Below, one piece after another: positions 20,621 to 33,785 of a DNA stretch of 64,000 nucleotides. The notes beneath the pieces are model-generated. The model saw only the letters and a list, made by a program, of their open reading frames with translations. It made no database searches and was not told where the DNA came from. This DNA comes from Membranipora membranacea. Its lineage: Eukaryota; Bryozoa; Gymnolaemata; Cheilostomatida; Membraniporidae. Made by a program: the position numbers and the translations under genes. The stretch is from positions 11,641,493 to 11,705,492 of the forward strand of contig OU612071.1 of the NCBI GenBank assembly GCA_914767715.1, in the 5' to 3' direction. Position 1 is the first letter of the stretch, and each line of letters opens with the position of its first letter.

Positions 20621-22693
20621 ATACCTTGTGCTAAATTGTCTGAACAATTTATTCATAATTGCTTGCAGAACTTTCGTAGAACGGCGGGATAGAGGCTTAT
20701 AGATGTTAATTTTTTACATTGAGAAGTAGGCGGGTTTTTTGAGAAGTAGGTTGAAGTATGATTCCAGGCTTGATGAAGAGGACTTGCTTGGTGTGGTGTA
20801 GAATCATGCAATATACATTCTCCTTCGTTTATTTTGTGATTCATAGCAATATAATCTGCATATTTGGCAAATAGATGGACAGAAGTCATTTGTGAACACA
20901 TTCCAGGGAGAAGGCCTAAGAACTGTCCCATGGTACTCCTGGGGTTATATCTTTGAGAAAGGACATGTATCATCTGATCTTTACACAATGCTGGCAATTG
21001 TTCAGAACTCACAATCACACTTAACTTTTTAATTGATGCTCCACTACATGAGCTGTCAGATAATAAGACTCCAGATAAAATCATCTATACTTGCTGGTTT
21101 TGCTGAGGCGCATTTCAGTAATTGATAGCAGTAGGTGCTAACTCAACGTCATGATTATTTTTATTCGATTGCGCTCTACGAGAGCTATCATACTAAACGA
21201 CCTCTTATTATAAAATGTTAATAAATATTTTACTTGTAATAAATATAGGTATAGTGATTTGTTCTTGATATATTCTTGTGCAAAAATTATTAAGATTTTA
21301 TAACTTTAATAGCACAATGCAACTGTATTGCAACATCATCACCACTTAAACTGAAAATTGAAAATGTGAGCAGAAGTGAAAAATACAAAAATACGTCTAG
21401 TCTTAATTTTTACAAGTACAGACAATTCCCAACTTTAAACCTACACAATAACGCAAAGATGCAAAAGTAATATCGGTCATAGATGCAATCAGAGAAAAAG
21501 CGGTATCAACAACTGAACACTGTATAGAGAAAAATTTGATGCTGCACACCGCATATCAGCTATGAAGGAAGGAGAGAAATATCATTGACTTAAATAAATT
21601 GTCCTGATGTCGATAACCATGTAAGGCTGTCAGTCTAAGAAGAGTTACGCTGCTTGAGTATTTAGGCATTGAAGTCTGAATCGTCATAGCAATATGATGA
21701 GCAAGCTACAAAATAAACAGCAAGACCATAAATCTGTAGATATAACTTGATGAAGTATGAACCAACAATTTATTCACTAACAACAAGGTTAACACTTGAG
21801 GTACCAATGCTATCATCATAAGTGTTACTCCTGCCCAATCCGGAATGAGTTGATTCTTAACATTCATAATATATCCATGTTTATGAAAACAATATGGGTT
21901 TTTGGCTTGAGAAGCATTGATTTCAATGTATTACCTAGTTTCCAGAACAGTACAGCAATTATAGCTTTAACACAAGTTGGTTGTCAGAGTGCTTACCTTA
22001 CTGGATCTCGTGTTTATTATTGTGAATGGTATATCTTGTAACTGGTGTCCATGACATGACACCCGCAGCAAACCCTAAACAAATCAAAACAGTAAATCAA
22101 GAACTAAGACATCTTTGTCTAAAGTTACCTAAGTCGAGATGAAGTGGAAGATAATCACATGTTAAAGGACAACCCTATATGACGGATAGATTGGACAAAA
22201 CAGCTCAACTGGTCCAAACTGTTTGGGCAGCAAAACTCAACCTCCACTTTGTGTTTTTTCCGTACCCACAATACCAAACTATGATAATTAAATGACTACA
22301 TAATCCCTAGCATTCTTCTCTTCTATCAAAGAGGTAACTGATCCAAGAGCTGATCCCTAAATATTACGCAATATACCTGTATTATTCTGTTGCTGAACAG
22401 TCGAAGCTGACGAACAGCTTTTTGCCATATCCCTAATTGAGTAAATTCTCAATGTCCATCAAGTATCCAAGTGTAGGTGCAAAAAAGGATGCATGATGTT
22501 CTGCACCAGTGATAAGCTCAGTTATATCCTCATCAAATATGTTTTTGGATCCAAACCGCTTCGGTAGCTGATGATGGTAGCCATGATTAGGATTCAACAG
22601 CAGTTTGGAGAAGCTAAAACGACATAGAAACGTTTATTGATGATATTTTTTCAAGTTTCAAGTTTGGTAATAAAAACAGTATTGTGGATACCA
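20621..22693. other. Spacer without a recognised gene
   Basis: A 143-residue minus-strand open frame at 20653-21084 is the longest here. It has no motif that I recognise, and no counterpart in copy 2. The rest is AT-rich with short frames only. Confidence 0.4.
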
Positions 22694-22800
22694 TGGTGGT
22701 GGTTAAGTGGTGGTTAAGTGGTTAAGTGGTGGTTAAGTGGTGGTTAAGTGGCGGTTAAGTGGTGGTTAAGTGGTGGTTTATGGTAAATGGTGGTTAATGG
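22694..22800 (+). repeat. Short minisatellite, GGTGGTTAAGT units
   Basis: About nine units of an 11 bp GTGGTTAAGTG pattern, with one 6 bp shortened unit (GGTTAAGT) and a degenerate end (GGTAAATGGTGGTTAATGG). Confidence 0.85.
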
Positions 22801-25800
22801 ATACCACACATAGTATCATAGTATCAGAAAGTGAAAAGGAGAGTGATATGAATTAACAGACAGAGAAGAAGACAGAAGACAAAAGGCAGAAGACAAAATT
22901 TCTGTATTTTAACCAGCCCTTGGACATACTTGAATCGATTCATGAAAATTCAAGTAGTCTTTATTGCTATCATGGGTAAGTTCAGATGTAGCAAACCATC
23001 CATGAGGAATGACACGTAGCCAATGATTTAAAGCAATCCTGTGGCCCGCATGAAGAGTTGCATGGTAGAATAAAAGATGTAAATAGCTTTACCAAATTTC
23101 AGCAGCAAAGCTGGGGTGTAAAATTGAAAGATCGTTGTCCAGTTTGCTGTGAACTATGTGTCAAAAGAGGCCAGCGATAAGAGGAAAGCTCATCGGAAAC
23201 AAAATATATTATATAGACGAATACTGTATCGTATTTGTTTTATTTTCAGTTCAATTTTAGCTGGTGGAAGACACGGTAATATGAACATCCTTGTGCGCAG
23301 TATAATTTGACAGGCATTGATCGGTTGCCGTATTGTATTTAAAGCCCACAGGTTTCACAAAGGTGGCGGGAGGTTCTCTAAATCATTACATTGATTGTAT
23401 TTAGTATCTGGGCGTCTGTATGAAGAATCGAACGGCTGAGAGCTAGGAGTAAAGTTTTCAGTGGGAATTGGACATAATGCAGTAGATTATCAAACAATCT
23501 ACACTTGTGATTGAAAACGGATTGTAAGACATTGAAAAGTGTAAATTTTATATTTCAACTGACCCAGCTATATTCGGCTGCTAGTTGTCAGTAGCAATGC
23601 TAATCGCGAAGATAAATTTGTGTTTCCAACCTTACGGCAGCAAATTATATCAAATCCTGACAGCAATTAGCAGCCTTTTTTAATCTTCTAATTGATAGCC
23701 ATCGGATGAGTTTCACAAAGCAAAACAGCAGCGGGCTCTGGATGTCATTTATAACGCATGGATTAGACTGACCTCTCCTTTTAGGGGTAGGATGGCTGGG
23801 AATCAGTGGCAGACTGTAATGGTGTAGGGTGGTCTTAAACAGCGTGGCATTGAAGTCTGAAAGCATCATAGAAAACTATTTACAGATCCGATCAGTAGAG
23901 ATTTGGAGACTTCGCCAACAGCGTGTCAGCTTAATTGAGAGGAAACCTAAATAAAGACAGTAAAAACAGATAGTATAGTGTATAAAGTTAACACAGTTAT
24001 ATTTTTACTCCCTGCAATGTGACGCTTTGTCTTGCCTCCAATAAAGTGTTAAGAGTAGTTGTTCAAAACACTCATTCTACAGAAACAATTCATCGTTATA
24101 ATTGTGGATATTGTGATAACCAAAATCTATAGTGTTGTGATGTAATTAGAATTCACTGAAAGTGGTCAAAAAAGTACGCATGCTAGAACTTAATCAATCC
24201 TAATAAGCGCTACATGCGCAGATCAGGCATATATTTGGGAGGGGGGGGGGGTTTTCTATGCATATCTGAGCCTAGGATCACACTGCGGCAATATGATCAA
24301 CTACTAGCGTGTTTAAAAGTTCACTAAGTGACACCACAGACAGAAGTTAGATGATTGCATTTAGAATCTTTCTTGAGTCACATGTTATAGATTTGTCATG
24401 TGCGAAAGGTATTACAAGAGCTGAAATCCGTTCCTCGAAACTGCAACACAATATCCCTTGACTACTGCTGGCATAAACTGTCAGGTCAAGTCTGTTGCAC
24501 ATGAACTGGACTTTGACTTAGATTTGCCAACCTACATCAAGAGGATGACAAAAATCCTTCGAGCATACTACATGAAAATGTTATATAGCTATAACTTTCA
24601 GTGTGTTGCATACAGGGCCTAATTTTTTGTGTGAATGTTAGTATTGTCAAACAACTAAGAGCTTCTTGGTAAAATTAGTGGTTAACTTTACTCTAAGAAT
24701 CTATATTTAAGTACCACTGGTGGTTGAGAGTTGATTTTGAGCGAACTCAATTATCTCCACAATTTGGCCGGTGTTTCTGGTGCCCGGTTACAGATAAAAT
24801 AATGAAGACTGTAGTTACAGAGGTTTTGCCGTGTTATGATCAGGTGATTTCAGTGAGCATATCAGATAATGTCTCCTATCATATCTCAACCATTCAGCTT
24901 AGAACGAACTGGCTGTGGTACGGCTTGAAGGGAAAATAAATGTGATCATTCACAAGACTTCACTACCTGCAAGTATGTAATTCTATTACTTGAATTTACT
25001 TTATAAAGGGTTTATTGTTGTGTGTCAGGTTTTGCTTGGTCGCCAAACAAATTTTTGTTGCAACACTCCTTAACCCTATAGTGTATATGGAAATTGAACG
25101 ATGGCACTGCCATACTGCTCTATTATAGAAGGTTGCATATCGGGACTCATGGAAAACTCATTTCGCGTAAACTTTTTATGTAAAATAATAACACTTTTTC
25201 TTCAAGGGGAGGGGGGAAACAGTTATCAGTTTAAGATGGGACACGTCATTGAAAACTCAATACTAGAGGTGCTTGCTAATACAGTGAGTTGTAGCATATA
25301 CTTATATTATTGTAGCTGTACTCACAACCAATCTTACATTTTCACAGCCGCACAGCTCTATAACATCTTATTGTAAAGCCATCATGTCCTTGCATCACTT
25401 TCACCTGCTTCGGTTTTGCTGTAATCAGATAAAATCAATTATAGATGATGACTTTTGGCCACTTAGAAATTTGAGACACACTCTTAGATACACCCATACA
25501 GCCTCCCCATTTCACCAGAATTATATATATTACATATTAATTCTGGTAGGTCATAGGTCTGGGGACTTTGTACGGAACCAAAGATATGATGGGTTACTTT
25601 AAAAGGAATAAACTGGAGAAGTCTGTGTGTGAGCTGACAGTTTTAACAGACTCACTATAACATCGCTTAGTTCTATTTTTTAGTTTTACAGGCATCAGGC
25701 TAGAATCTATAACTTGTCTCACCTTTTGCTCAATTTGGGTTTATGATTTTTACACACTAAATTTGCAACCAAAATCATTATTATGACTTCAAGTCCAAGC

Positions 25801-26860
25801 GGATTCGATTTCACATTCACTCCGGAGGCGGAGAGGCATTTTTGATCAGGCGGTGAGCGTTCAGGAGGATTTTAAAATTAAAAACTGCCCGTAACTGAGT
25901 GATCATGACCTGTTAGGGAGCTCGTTACCAAATAACGCAGTCATTGTTAAAAGAAACAGAATATGCAATTTGGGAACAAATTTTCGTATTTGACAGACCA
26001 AATAAGCGATGATTTTGAGCAATGTGCGAGTGATGATCGCCTGCTTCTGCTCAGTCATATTTGAGAGTATTGGATGGAAACTGATTGTCAGATTTTTTTG
26101 GGCGCTCCCACAAACGGAGCAAGTGCATTTTTACAGGTTTCCCAGCTAATTTTGCCTAAACTGACTCGTCTGCATAAAGCGCCCCAAATTGATTTTGCTA
26201 AAATTATTTAAAACCTCTATCACCAAAATTTCAATTGCAAATTCACCAGGCAACATTTTCATGCCTCAATATGACTGACTGCAGTACTATCAACCTGCCT
26301 AGGTCCTGATTTGACATCAGTCATACTAATCATTTTAATTTCGAGGAGGGGTGCAACAAGTTGACCTAATTAAATTACAGGTGTATTACCTAATGGTGAG
26401 CATGGCGATTGCCAATGACATTAATATGCTGTCCTAGAAAGCTAGAGCATGTATCCTACAAAGAACCGGGATTTTATGACAATCGGGGCATTACAGACGT
26501 ATCCAGACATGTTTTAGACAGAGGCACTAGATGAGTATTCGCTTACTTTTTCAGCCATCTGTTTTCAGTAGTTTCGGAAATATGACCATCTGATAATTGC
26601 ACTCTCGGTAACAATGTGCCCTCATCCAGATACCTAGTTGGAAAAAAGTAATACTGGGGTCAACAGCAGACTCTAGTCACACTACCATGTACGTTTCAAT
26701 ATCTATTTTGCCTTTTACGCATAAGGAGTTGCCTGCTCTTGGTACCCGAGCAAGCAACTCCCATTTACAGGTAACTGGTTTCCCTGAGACATTAGAATAC
26801 CAAGAATACAGCAAACTAAGTAAAAATGCATGTCACCTGCAAGGTAGCTTGTCTATGATC
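22801..26860. other. Spacer without a recognised gene
   Basis: Only short frames without splice support were seen. A G run (about 24241-24251) is the only other distinctive sequence. Confidence 0.4.
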
Positions 26861-28418
26861 ATGCCACGTTTAAATAAAAAGCGAATCGCTAGTAAGCGTA
26901 ATGGATTTCAGCAAGGCGGTGATAGAATAGCGACACAAGTGTTTAGCCCACAATGCAGCTGCAGGACGGTGAGACTCGACAGCAGCCAATATAGGCATAT
27001 CATTGAAGAGAAAAATGGGTAAGCTTGACTTGACGCATGAAACTGATGTTTCATTGGCTTTGACCAGTTTTTATTCATTCTTAACGGGTGTAGTCACATA
27101 CACAAAGTAATAAATTATATATATATACAAATATATATAAATGAAGACTGACATCTGCTGGTTTTCTGTTTGCAGACATCTGGTGGCGAGAACAGCTAGA
27201 GGAGAGAATGCTGGTATGAGAGTTCTTCAGCCTCAGGCAACCTGCACAGATAAAACTAAACAGCAGTCAGATAATGGGAGAGAGGCTATGGGTGTGGGGA
27301 ACTTTGAGGTTAACATGGACATGATGCTGTATGCGCTGCAGGACTTCCAAAAGGGACACAGGACATTGGAAACTTGCCAGGATTGTCTCATCGGGATGAG
27401 CGTAACAAGAAAGAAAGGCCTTACATGCAGCATTTCATTAACATGCTGGACAAAAGGCTGCATCGGTTCTACAAAGGAGCGCAGGAGAGCAGGAGGGGCA
27501 GAAGAGGGTAGCTACGAACAAACAGTTCGGACAGGCTGTGCAGGATAGCTGCCTTGGCATGCACGGGGCATGTCAGCTGTTTGCATCACTAGACATGTCA
27601 CCGCTGGCTCAATCAAACTGCCAAAAGCTGGCCAAGCTGGTGGACAACGAGATGACAGACATAAATAACAGAGACCTGAACAGACTGGCAGGGGAAAAAT
27701 TTAATGATACTAACTATGAGGCCTGAGCGGGGGAGGGAGGGGGAGATTGCCATAATCCGTTGACAGCCGCTACAATTCAGTAAGGTTTGGCAATAAAGAG
27801 AAGATTGGCCTATGTGCCGCACAAGCGGTAACAACTGCCATCGGACAACGATGGGCAGGGTGCAAAGCCCTATCAGGCTTTGATGACAACGAGGCCAGAA
27901 AAGTGGACTGTTACAGCCCGACCCCTCTCACCCGAGCAACTCACAGGTTAGAGCTATAAAGAAAGTGAATTTCAGGAAAGAGACATTCAGTTGCGCCAGG
28001 GTAAAGACAATTCACTCACTTAAGAAGTTGGTGGCAAAAGATGTCAAGTGCCGTTCGAGTATCGTTGCGCAGCAGTTGTCCAAGCTGGGTTTATCAATAA
28101 TCCAAGTAAATCATCTGGTCAGCACGGTCGTGGAGTGCTTCGACGGCAATCATCAGATGTGTTCCAGACTGGTTGGCAGCAGCTGCTGCAGGACAGAAGA
28201 GGACAACTGGATGCTCAGTAGTTCACTGTTCCGGTCTGGGGTGTATAAACTGCAACGAAGAAGAGAAAAAAAAACTGTTAGATGTTTTCAATATTCGCCT
28301 TCATGCCAACGCGACAAAGCTTGGAATTAGTACACAGCGCAACCAGGCATTTAACAGGGCATTGATTAAAAATATGCTAAAGAATGTCGCATTCAGTAGC
28401 CAAGAGCAAGAACCATGA
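26861..28418 (+). pseudogene. Decayed spliced transposase-like gene
   Basis: It begins MPRLNKKRIASKRNGFQ, a basic N-terminus of the kind seen in transposon-encoded proteins. The first exon ends at AATGG|GTAAGC (27018) and joins in phase to TTTGCAG|ACATCTGG (27176). The second exon gives NFEVNMDMMLYALQDFQKGH, then the frame shifts near 27392 to DERNKKERPYMQHFINMLDK and stops at 27509. Later fragments include LGMHGACQLFASLDM (about 27556) and RLHANATKLGISTQRNQAF (about 28300). The order of a V-N-x-D motif, a middle Gly-rich helix and a C-terminal T-x-x-N-x-x-N segment resembles Mutator-like or related invertebrate transposases. That assignment is from pattern only. Several frameshifts make it non-functional. 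Confidence 0.4.
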
Positions 28419-29411
28419 AGAACAAAGACTAAGTGTTCTGAGCTTTTAAGCATTTAGTTGACAAAAAAAACATTTGAAATCGGACCTTACTCATGGGCCA
28501 TAGTGTTTTCCATCTTACGTCAACACGTCTGACAGCTGGAAAGATCAGATGCAGCTAATTAGGTAAAATTCTGAGCAAAACTTTGAACTCTGAAAAGTTG
28601 ACGCACCATTTTCATACAAATGTTAAGACCAGAAACATGCTATATAGCATATGTTGTTATGGCACACAATACCTGATGGCACGGTATCTGATCAAATTTT
28701 ATACTCCATTAGTACATTTTCTGTAAAACTCACCGGTTTTACCCAGTTGTAGTGGTAATATTTAGAAATAAGAAGGTCTTTTATTCATACATTACATTTA
28801 TGTGGAGATAACTCCTCTTCTGACCAATGCACAACAGAGAAAAAGTGAATAGCGCAGTGACGTCGCGTCACTGAATTAGAGAGGATACTGAGCCTGTATC
28901 AAAAAATAGCAAATAGTTTCGAGTCTAGAGTATTTATATGTTTATGATAGAGACAGTCAGTACCAATCTTTATATATTTATTTGCTTATTCTCATTCTTT
29001 TTAGCAAGTTTATGCACCAAATAAAAGGTTTTTGTTCTTGTAAATTAAACAAACATGTAAATTTTTCTAAATGAAAGACTGAAAGAACTGGACTTTGAAT
29101 GAACTGCCCCAGATACTTTTGCTGAAAATACATCGCTTATTCCAATTAAAACACCCCCTGGGTCATTCTTATTGAAAAGATCCAGAGCGATTAGCGCTCA
29201 GAGGAAGGAGGAAGACAGTCTATAATACCCTCTGTTCTAGCCCCTTACACAGAACCACTTAGAAGTAGCGGTCGAATCTAATGTTATGAAGAAGGGCAAC
29301 ATTTGTGTCCAGTGACAACTCCAAGTAGATATACAATGTTGTAAGGAAATGCAGGCTAGTCTTAATTATCTAAACCACATTGTTGTTGATTGAAATAGAC
29401 CCTAGACAAGC
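28419..29411. other. Spacer, nothing recognised
   Basis: AT-rich sequence with no open frame, tRNA or repeat that I could support. Confidence 0.4.
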
Positions 29412-29548
29412 AAGGGCCCCTTTGACTAACATGCCTTTACTTTGCCAACGTCCAGTATCAACAACTCAATACACCAAACGTTCGGTGTTTTTGGGCTGGT
29501 TGATACTGGACATCAGCAAACTACAGGCTTGCATGTCCACGGGGCCAA
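29412..29548. repeat. Fold-back element
   Basis: Inner arms GTCCAGTATCAAC (29450-29462) and its exact complement (29499-29511) extend outward with mismatches through TTTGC and ACATGC to a GGCCCC/GGGGCC pair. The centre has a smaller ACACC...GGTGT hairpin. It looks like a palindromic MITE of about 135 bp. Confidence 0.6.
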
Positions 29549-29925
29549 TGGCACCAACCACTCATTCCCCTTTTAATTATCTCCTCATATATCCTGTATT
29601 GAACAAGCTTGTCAAGATAGGCTAGCTTTTTTATAGACTTGCATTGCATCATGTATTTTAAGACTTGATGTAGTGACAATAGGCACTGCATTCAAAACTA
29701 TAGAGTATTTTTAATTGTAGGATATACTTTTTCATCGACTTCTCCTTGCCCTATGCTCTACTAATCATTGCCTGCCTACCTTATCCTATTTGTATTGTAA
29801 ATTATCTCTCAATAGTCTCAGTGAATGTGATAGTGTTTGACTGTAGAATTTAATGACTATGTAGTTTGACCAAAAGGTAATGTTTAGTGTAGCCATAAGA
29901 ACAATGAGAAAGAGTCCATTGGACT

Positions 29926-30165
29926 GGGGGGTCTTTCAATTAGAAACAGCGGAAATTGCAATCTGCTCGCTCACCCAGTGAGTGAGCGACACCTGCTACC
30001 GCTACTAGGCTCTCGTTTTCAGCTCACGCACTCATGGTAGAACTATATACACTTTGAGTGAGCGATTTGGGAGCAATTGTGTCCATTTTAAAGACCAAGT
30101 GAGTGATAATTTTTAGCGATGTGATAGTGATAACTTGCATCTCTCATTCTAATTGAAGCCTCCCT
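29926..30165 (+). mobile_element. Family A MITE
   Basis: GGGGGGTCTTTCAATTAGAA at the left end, ATTCTAATTGAAGCCTCCC at the right. Core motifs GTGAGTGAGCGA, ATATACACTTTGAGTGAGCG and AAGTGAGTGATAAT are shared with all other members. Confidence 0.75.
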
Positions 30166-30289
30166 GTTTAGCAATTGTATATTATATAAAGATGATACAT
30201 AAATAAGAGGATAATGAGTGAATGGATAATATTAAACCTGCAGAGTTGAAGGTATAATAGATAAGTTCATCACTGGTATTCAGACTTAA

Positions 30290-30425
30290 GCTCCTGTAAG
30301 TGAGAAATACTGTTTCTTCAGATTGTCTGCTATTCTGTTACCTGATAACAATGGATTCTATGTTCTTGTTTCATGTGAAAAGTGTAGATAACTCTGTTGA
30401 GTCACAATGAGGTCAAGGAAAATAA
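30290..30425 (-). repeat. Dispersed repeat, inverted copy of 35030-35150
   Basis: CAGATTGTCTGC, TGTTACCTGATAACA, AGTGTAGATAACTCTGTTGA and CACAATGAGGTC reappear in reverse complement at about 35030-35150 and 59165-59275. The three copies are similar but not identical. Confidence 0.6.
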
Positions 30426-30768
30426 AATTACCAAAACACCATTGGAGATCAATGAGCAAAAGAGGGAGCTTTGTTTCAAGCAAGGCTCTTCAAGAATCTC
30501 ACTCCTATTTTATTTCAAGAGTTCTCCTAGTATATTATATAAGGCCAATGAAATGTAAATAAGAATAGCTCACCAACTAGGATTCCTATACACAGGTATT
30601 TGAGAAAACGGCTGGAGTTTAGCCATATCTTCTTTTATTTTTGGAAAAAGAAACTGTTGTTGAGGTAGTTTTGAGGCTATAAATAATATAGCGAGCCCAG
30701 TAACACGCATTATGGAGGGGACAACTCTTGCTGTCTGCTAATATAATGGATGTATCATGCCTACTAAT

Positions 30769-30798
30769 TTTGAATATTCTAAATATAGAATATTCAAA
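30769..30798. repeat. Perfect AT-rich hairpin
   Basis: TTTGAATATTCTA, a 4 nt loop AATA, and its exact 13 nt complement. Confidence 0.6.
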
Positions 30799-31249
30799 GT
30801 CAAACAGAGTCATTCAGATGTGAAAAGGGTTATCTACCCTGATTTAAACTGGAACATATTATATTATCAATATCATGTAGACGGCTTCAACATATATATA
30901 TTTATTGCAGAAGCAATCTCACGGACATCATAAATATATATTCTATACACATTTAATCTTAGCAATTATCGACATGGAACTCAATATTAAGACGGCTGCA
31001 CCGTCTTACAGTATTATCGCAGACAGTCTATCGCATTTCCAATATTACTCCCAGCAAGTGCGTTTCAGTCTCCGGTCTGAATATATAGTCAATACACCTC
31101 ATATAGCTAAGGCTACACAGTCCAGGTTCCGGGTGCGTCCCGCTCAATCTGCTCAGAGGGCAAGGTCAGGGTACATCCCGCTTCGCAACGTATACTATCA
31201 GATCTAAATGCACCCGCTATAAGCTCCGCTTGTAAGCTACTCGAGACAC
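30799..31249. other. Spacer, one unsupported open frame
   Basis: The frame at 30905-31207 (100 residues) ends just before the minisatellite. It has no recognised motif. Confidence 0.35.
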
Positions 31250-31558
31250 CAGCTCTGCTAGGTTGGCTTTGCCACCAGTACGACCCTCAGTAAACAGCTC
31301 TGCTAGGTTGGCTTTGCCACCAGTACGACCCTCAGTAACCAGCTCTGCTAGGTTGGCTTTGCCACCAGTACGACCCTCAGGAAACAGCTCTGCTGGGTTG
31401 GCTTTGCCACCAGTACGACCCTCAGTAAACAGCTCTGCTGGGTTGGCTTTGCCACCAGTACGACCCTCAGTAAACAGCTCTGCTAGGTTGGCTTTGCCAC
31501 CAGTACGACCCTCAGTAAACAGCTCTGCTAGGTTGGCTTTGCCACCAGTACGACCCTC
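31250..31558 (+). repeat. 45 bp minisatellite, about 6.9 units
   Basis: The unit GGTTGGCTTTGCCACCAGTACGACCCTCAGTAAACAGCTCTGCTA (shown in two parts: GGTTGGCTTTGCCACCAGTA, then CGACCCTCAGTAAACAGCTC plus TGCTA) is repeated with very few changes. Because 45 is a multiple of 3, one frame stays open and reads ALPPVRPSVNSSARL repeatedly. I see no splice sites or conserved frame to make it a gene. Confidence 0.85.
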
Positions 31559-31746
31559 TCTAGGCTGAAGATAGCTATCCAGGAATTCTCTACCCAGGAG
31601 TTATCCTCTCTCGGCTCATTCATGGTGAGTTTGTTTAGCTAGATACCGTTAGCTTGAGAACCAAACCCTAGCCAGGTAACGGCCAGGTGTTCCACCCTTT
31701 CGAGATTTCCCGTACCACAGTTGTTCTAACATTCTATGATTATGAT

Positions 31747-31763
31747 TATATATATATATATAT
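31747..31763 (+). repeat. TA microsatellite
   Basis: A short run of TA repeats after ATGATTATGATTA. Longer TA/TG tracts occur at about 35630-35650 and 59933-59968. Confidence 0.8.
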
Positions 31764-31929
31764 GTTATTTATATGAGCAATAGTACCTATATAGAAATTG
31801 TGGAGTGTTCCTATCACAGGGTTGCTTGTTGTCATGTTGTTGTCTGTTGTGCATGTACCATGTTCACGTATCTTTGAGTTGTCTTCTCTGTTCATACTAC
31901 TGAGAAGTGACCACCATTCTACCAACCCT

Positions 31930-32184
31930 GGGGGTCTTTCAATTAGAAACATGCAAAATCGCAATCTTGTCGCTCACTCACTGAGTGAGCGATACCTGCT
32001 AGGGGTCTCGCTTTCAAATCGCCCAGTCACTTGATGGAATATAAACATTCTGAGTGAGCGATTTGGGAGCGATGTTCTCTAATTGAAACACCAAGTGAAT
32101 GATGACTTTGAGCGATGTGATAGTGATGTGATAGTGATAACTTGCTTTAGTAAAGGATCACTCTTTCTGACTGAAAGACCCCCC
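31930..32184 (+). mobile_element. Family A MITE
   Basis: GGGGGTCTTTCAATTAGAA at one end, CTGACTGAAAGACCCCCC at the other, with an internal duplicated GTGATAGTGATGTGATAGTG. One of the most complete members. Confidence 0.8.
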
Positions 32185-33785
32185 TGACCCACATTATGAC
32201 AGAGACTGACTTGACCTGTCCTGTGGCTGTAGCCTTAAAAAGAATACACATTAGGCACATTTCTTTGCCTTTGACTTTATGACTTTATGCCTTTGACTTC
32301 GACGGTGAGTGGACTGCATCATTACAAAATAAAGCACACCTATGCTGTAGCATGTTGGATAGGCCCTGAGGGCTGATGTCAGGGAGACATGCCCCAATGC
32401 ACCTATGAGAGTTGAGTAACCTGAGCTGCAAGCTTCAGTAGCTGAGCAGTTTTGTATTTATTTTCTTAGGGATATTATTTTAGTTAAACCATGAGGATCG
32501 TTCTTTAGATTTATCTCCTCACACATGACTACTAGCTCCTTTCTAAAATTTGCACAGGGTTGCTAGACCGCATTTATCATTTTTGATTGGACCACAAATT
32601 CAGAATCTATTTTAGCTGACCCTAATAAACTTTTGGCAAGCGGCTTGCCTGAGTTTTCACTCTGCACATGTATGATCTGTTGAGGCGTAGGTTCATTTTT
32701 GCAGCATAGGTCTAGAATTAATCAAATAAAATGAGTACCTTAATTTCTACTCCAAAACGTTGAGTGCAAGCAAAAATTTTCTCAGAATGAAAGGAAGGAT
32801 GAACGTTCTGTTACCAATTATAATAACAGTGTCGACATCTGTGCAATGGAAATATTAACTGAATTGCTTTTTTCCACAAGTTCGATTTGAATATAACTGG
32901 ATCTTAAACAATAACTGGCAGTCATAGTTATTCTCAGATTGGGATATTTAAACTTCTCTCTGTAGGCTAGTTATTCCTGAGAGGAATAATTGTACTCAAC
33001 CTATTTAGAGCATACCATGGATTTGGAGTTGTCCCCTTATTCATGTTGTCTAGAATCTAGATGACACCAAGCATACGCTGATGTGCAACTGTCCAGGACA
33101 ATGATGTGATATTTATTTCCAATGTAGAATACTGTGGAAAAGTTTTCGGCCTGAATGGGATGCCATTAATTGCAGCATAGTGCAGGCAAAATGGTTGAAA
33201 TCTGTCAATTGTTTGGATTTGTTATGCTTGATATATATCTTAGAGCCCGAAGCGTAGCAGCAATTCCGATAACATGAGAAAGATTCGGCGCTCTAAGGGG
33301 CATTTTGTTACTACTCAAAGCTCATAGGTTCAGCAAACATGAAGCTCCGCATACATTTATAAGACCCATGAAATTACATCACAAGACGCTTGGCAAAGAA
33401 GGTAATATTCATACCTGCCGATTCATACTTTTTGCAAGAAAGGTATAAGGATGTTTGATGGGTCTTCCTATTGGCTGGGAGATTGGGCACAAAAATCTGG
33501 TATGAATAGGTTAACAACTAATTAACTCTACCTGCTTTCAGTATTTGGATATTGATTCAATTTTGCGCAGTATCAATGTTTTAAGGGTTGCTGTCGCATC
33601 TGCATGCCGGATCATGTGACATGTCATAGCAATTGAGGACAATTGCAACCAGGGGGTGCAGATGTCGCATTTACAGCAGCAAACACATAACTAGCCAGGA
33701 GATTTTTCTATAACATAGGATACCAACGTCACACACAGTAACAATACCAACATCTAAACCTACATTGCATAACCAGTTCACTCAA
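32185..33785. other. Spacer, nothing coding recognised
   Basis: No open frame with splice or motif support. A small imperfect hairpin (TTAGAGC...GCTCTAA, about 33240-33297) is present. Confidence 0.4.

Noticed and set aside
20653-21084. 143-codon minus-strand frame
   Set aside because: No motif, no splice context and no counterpart after copy 2; kept only as a note in the spacer.
31263-31568. Proline-rich repeat protein
   Set aside because: The frame exists only because the 45 bp unit is a multiple of three; there is no support outside the array.
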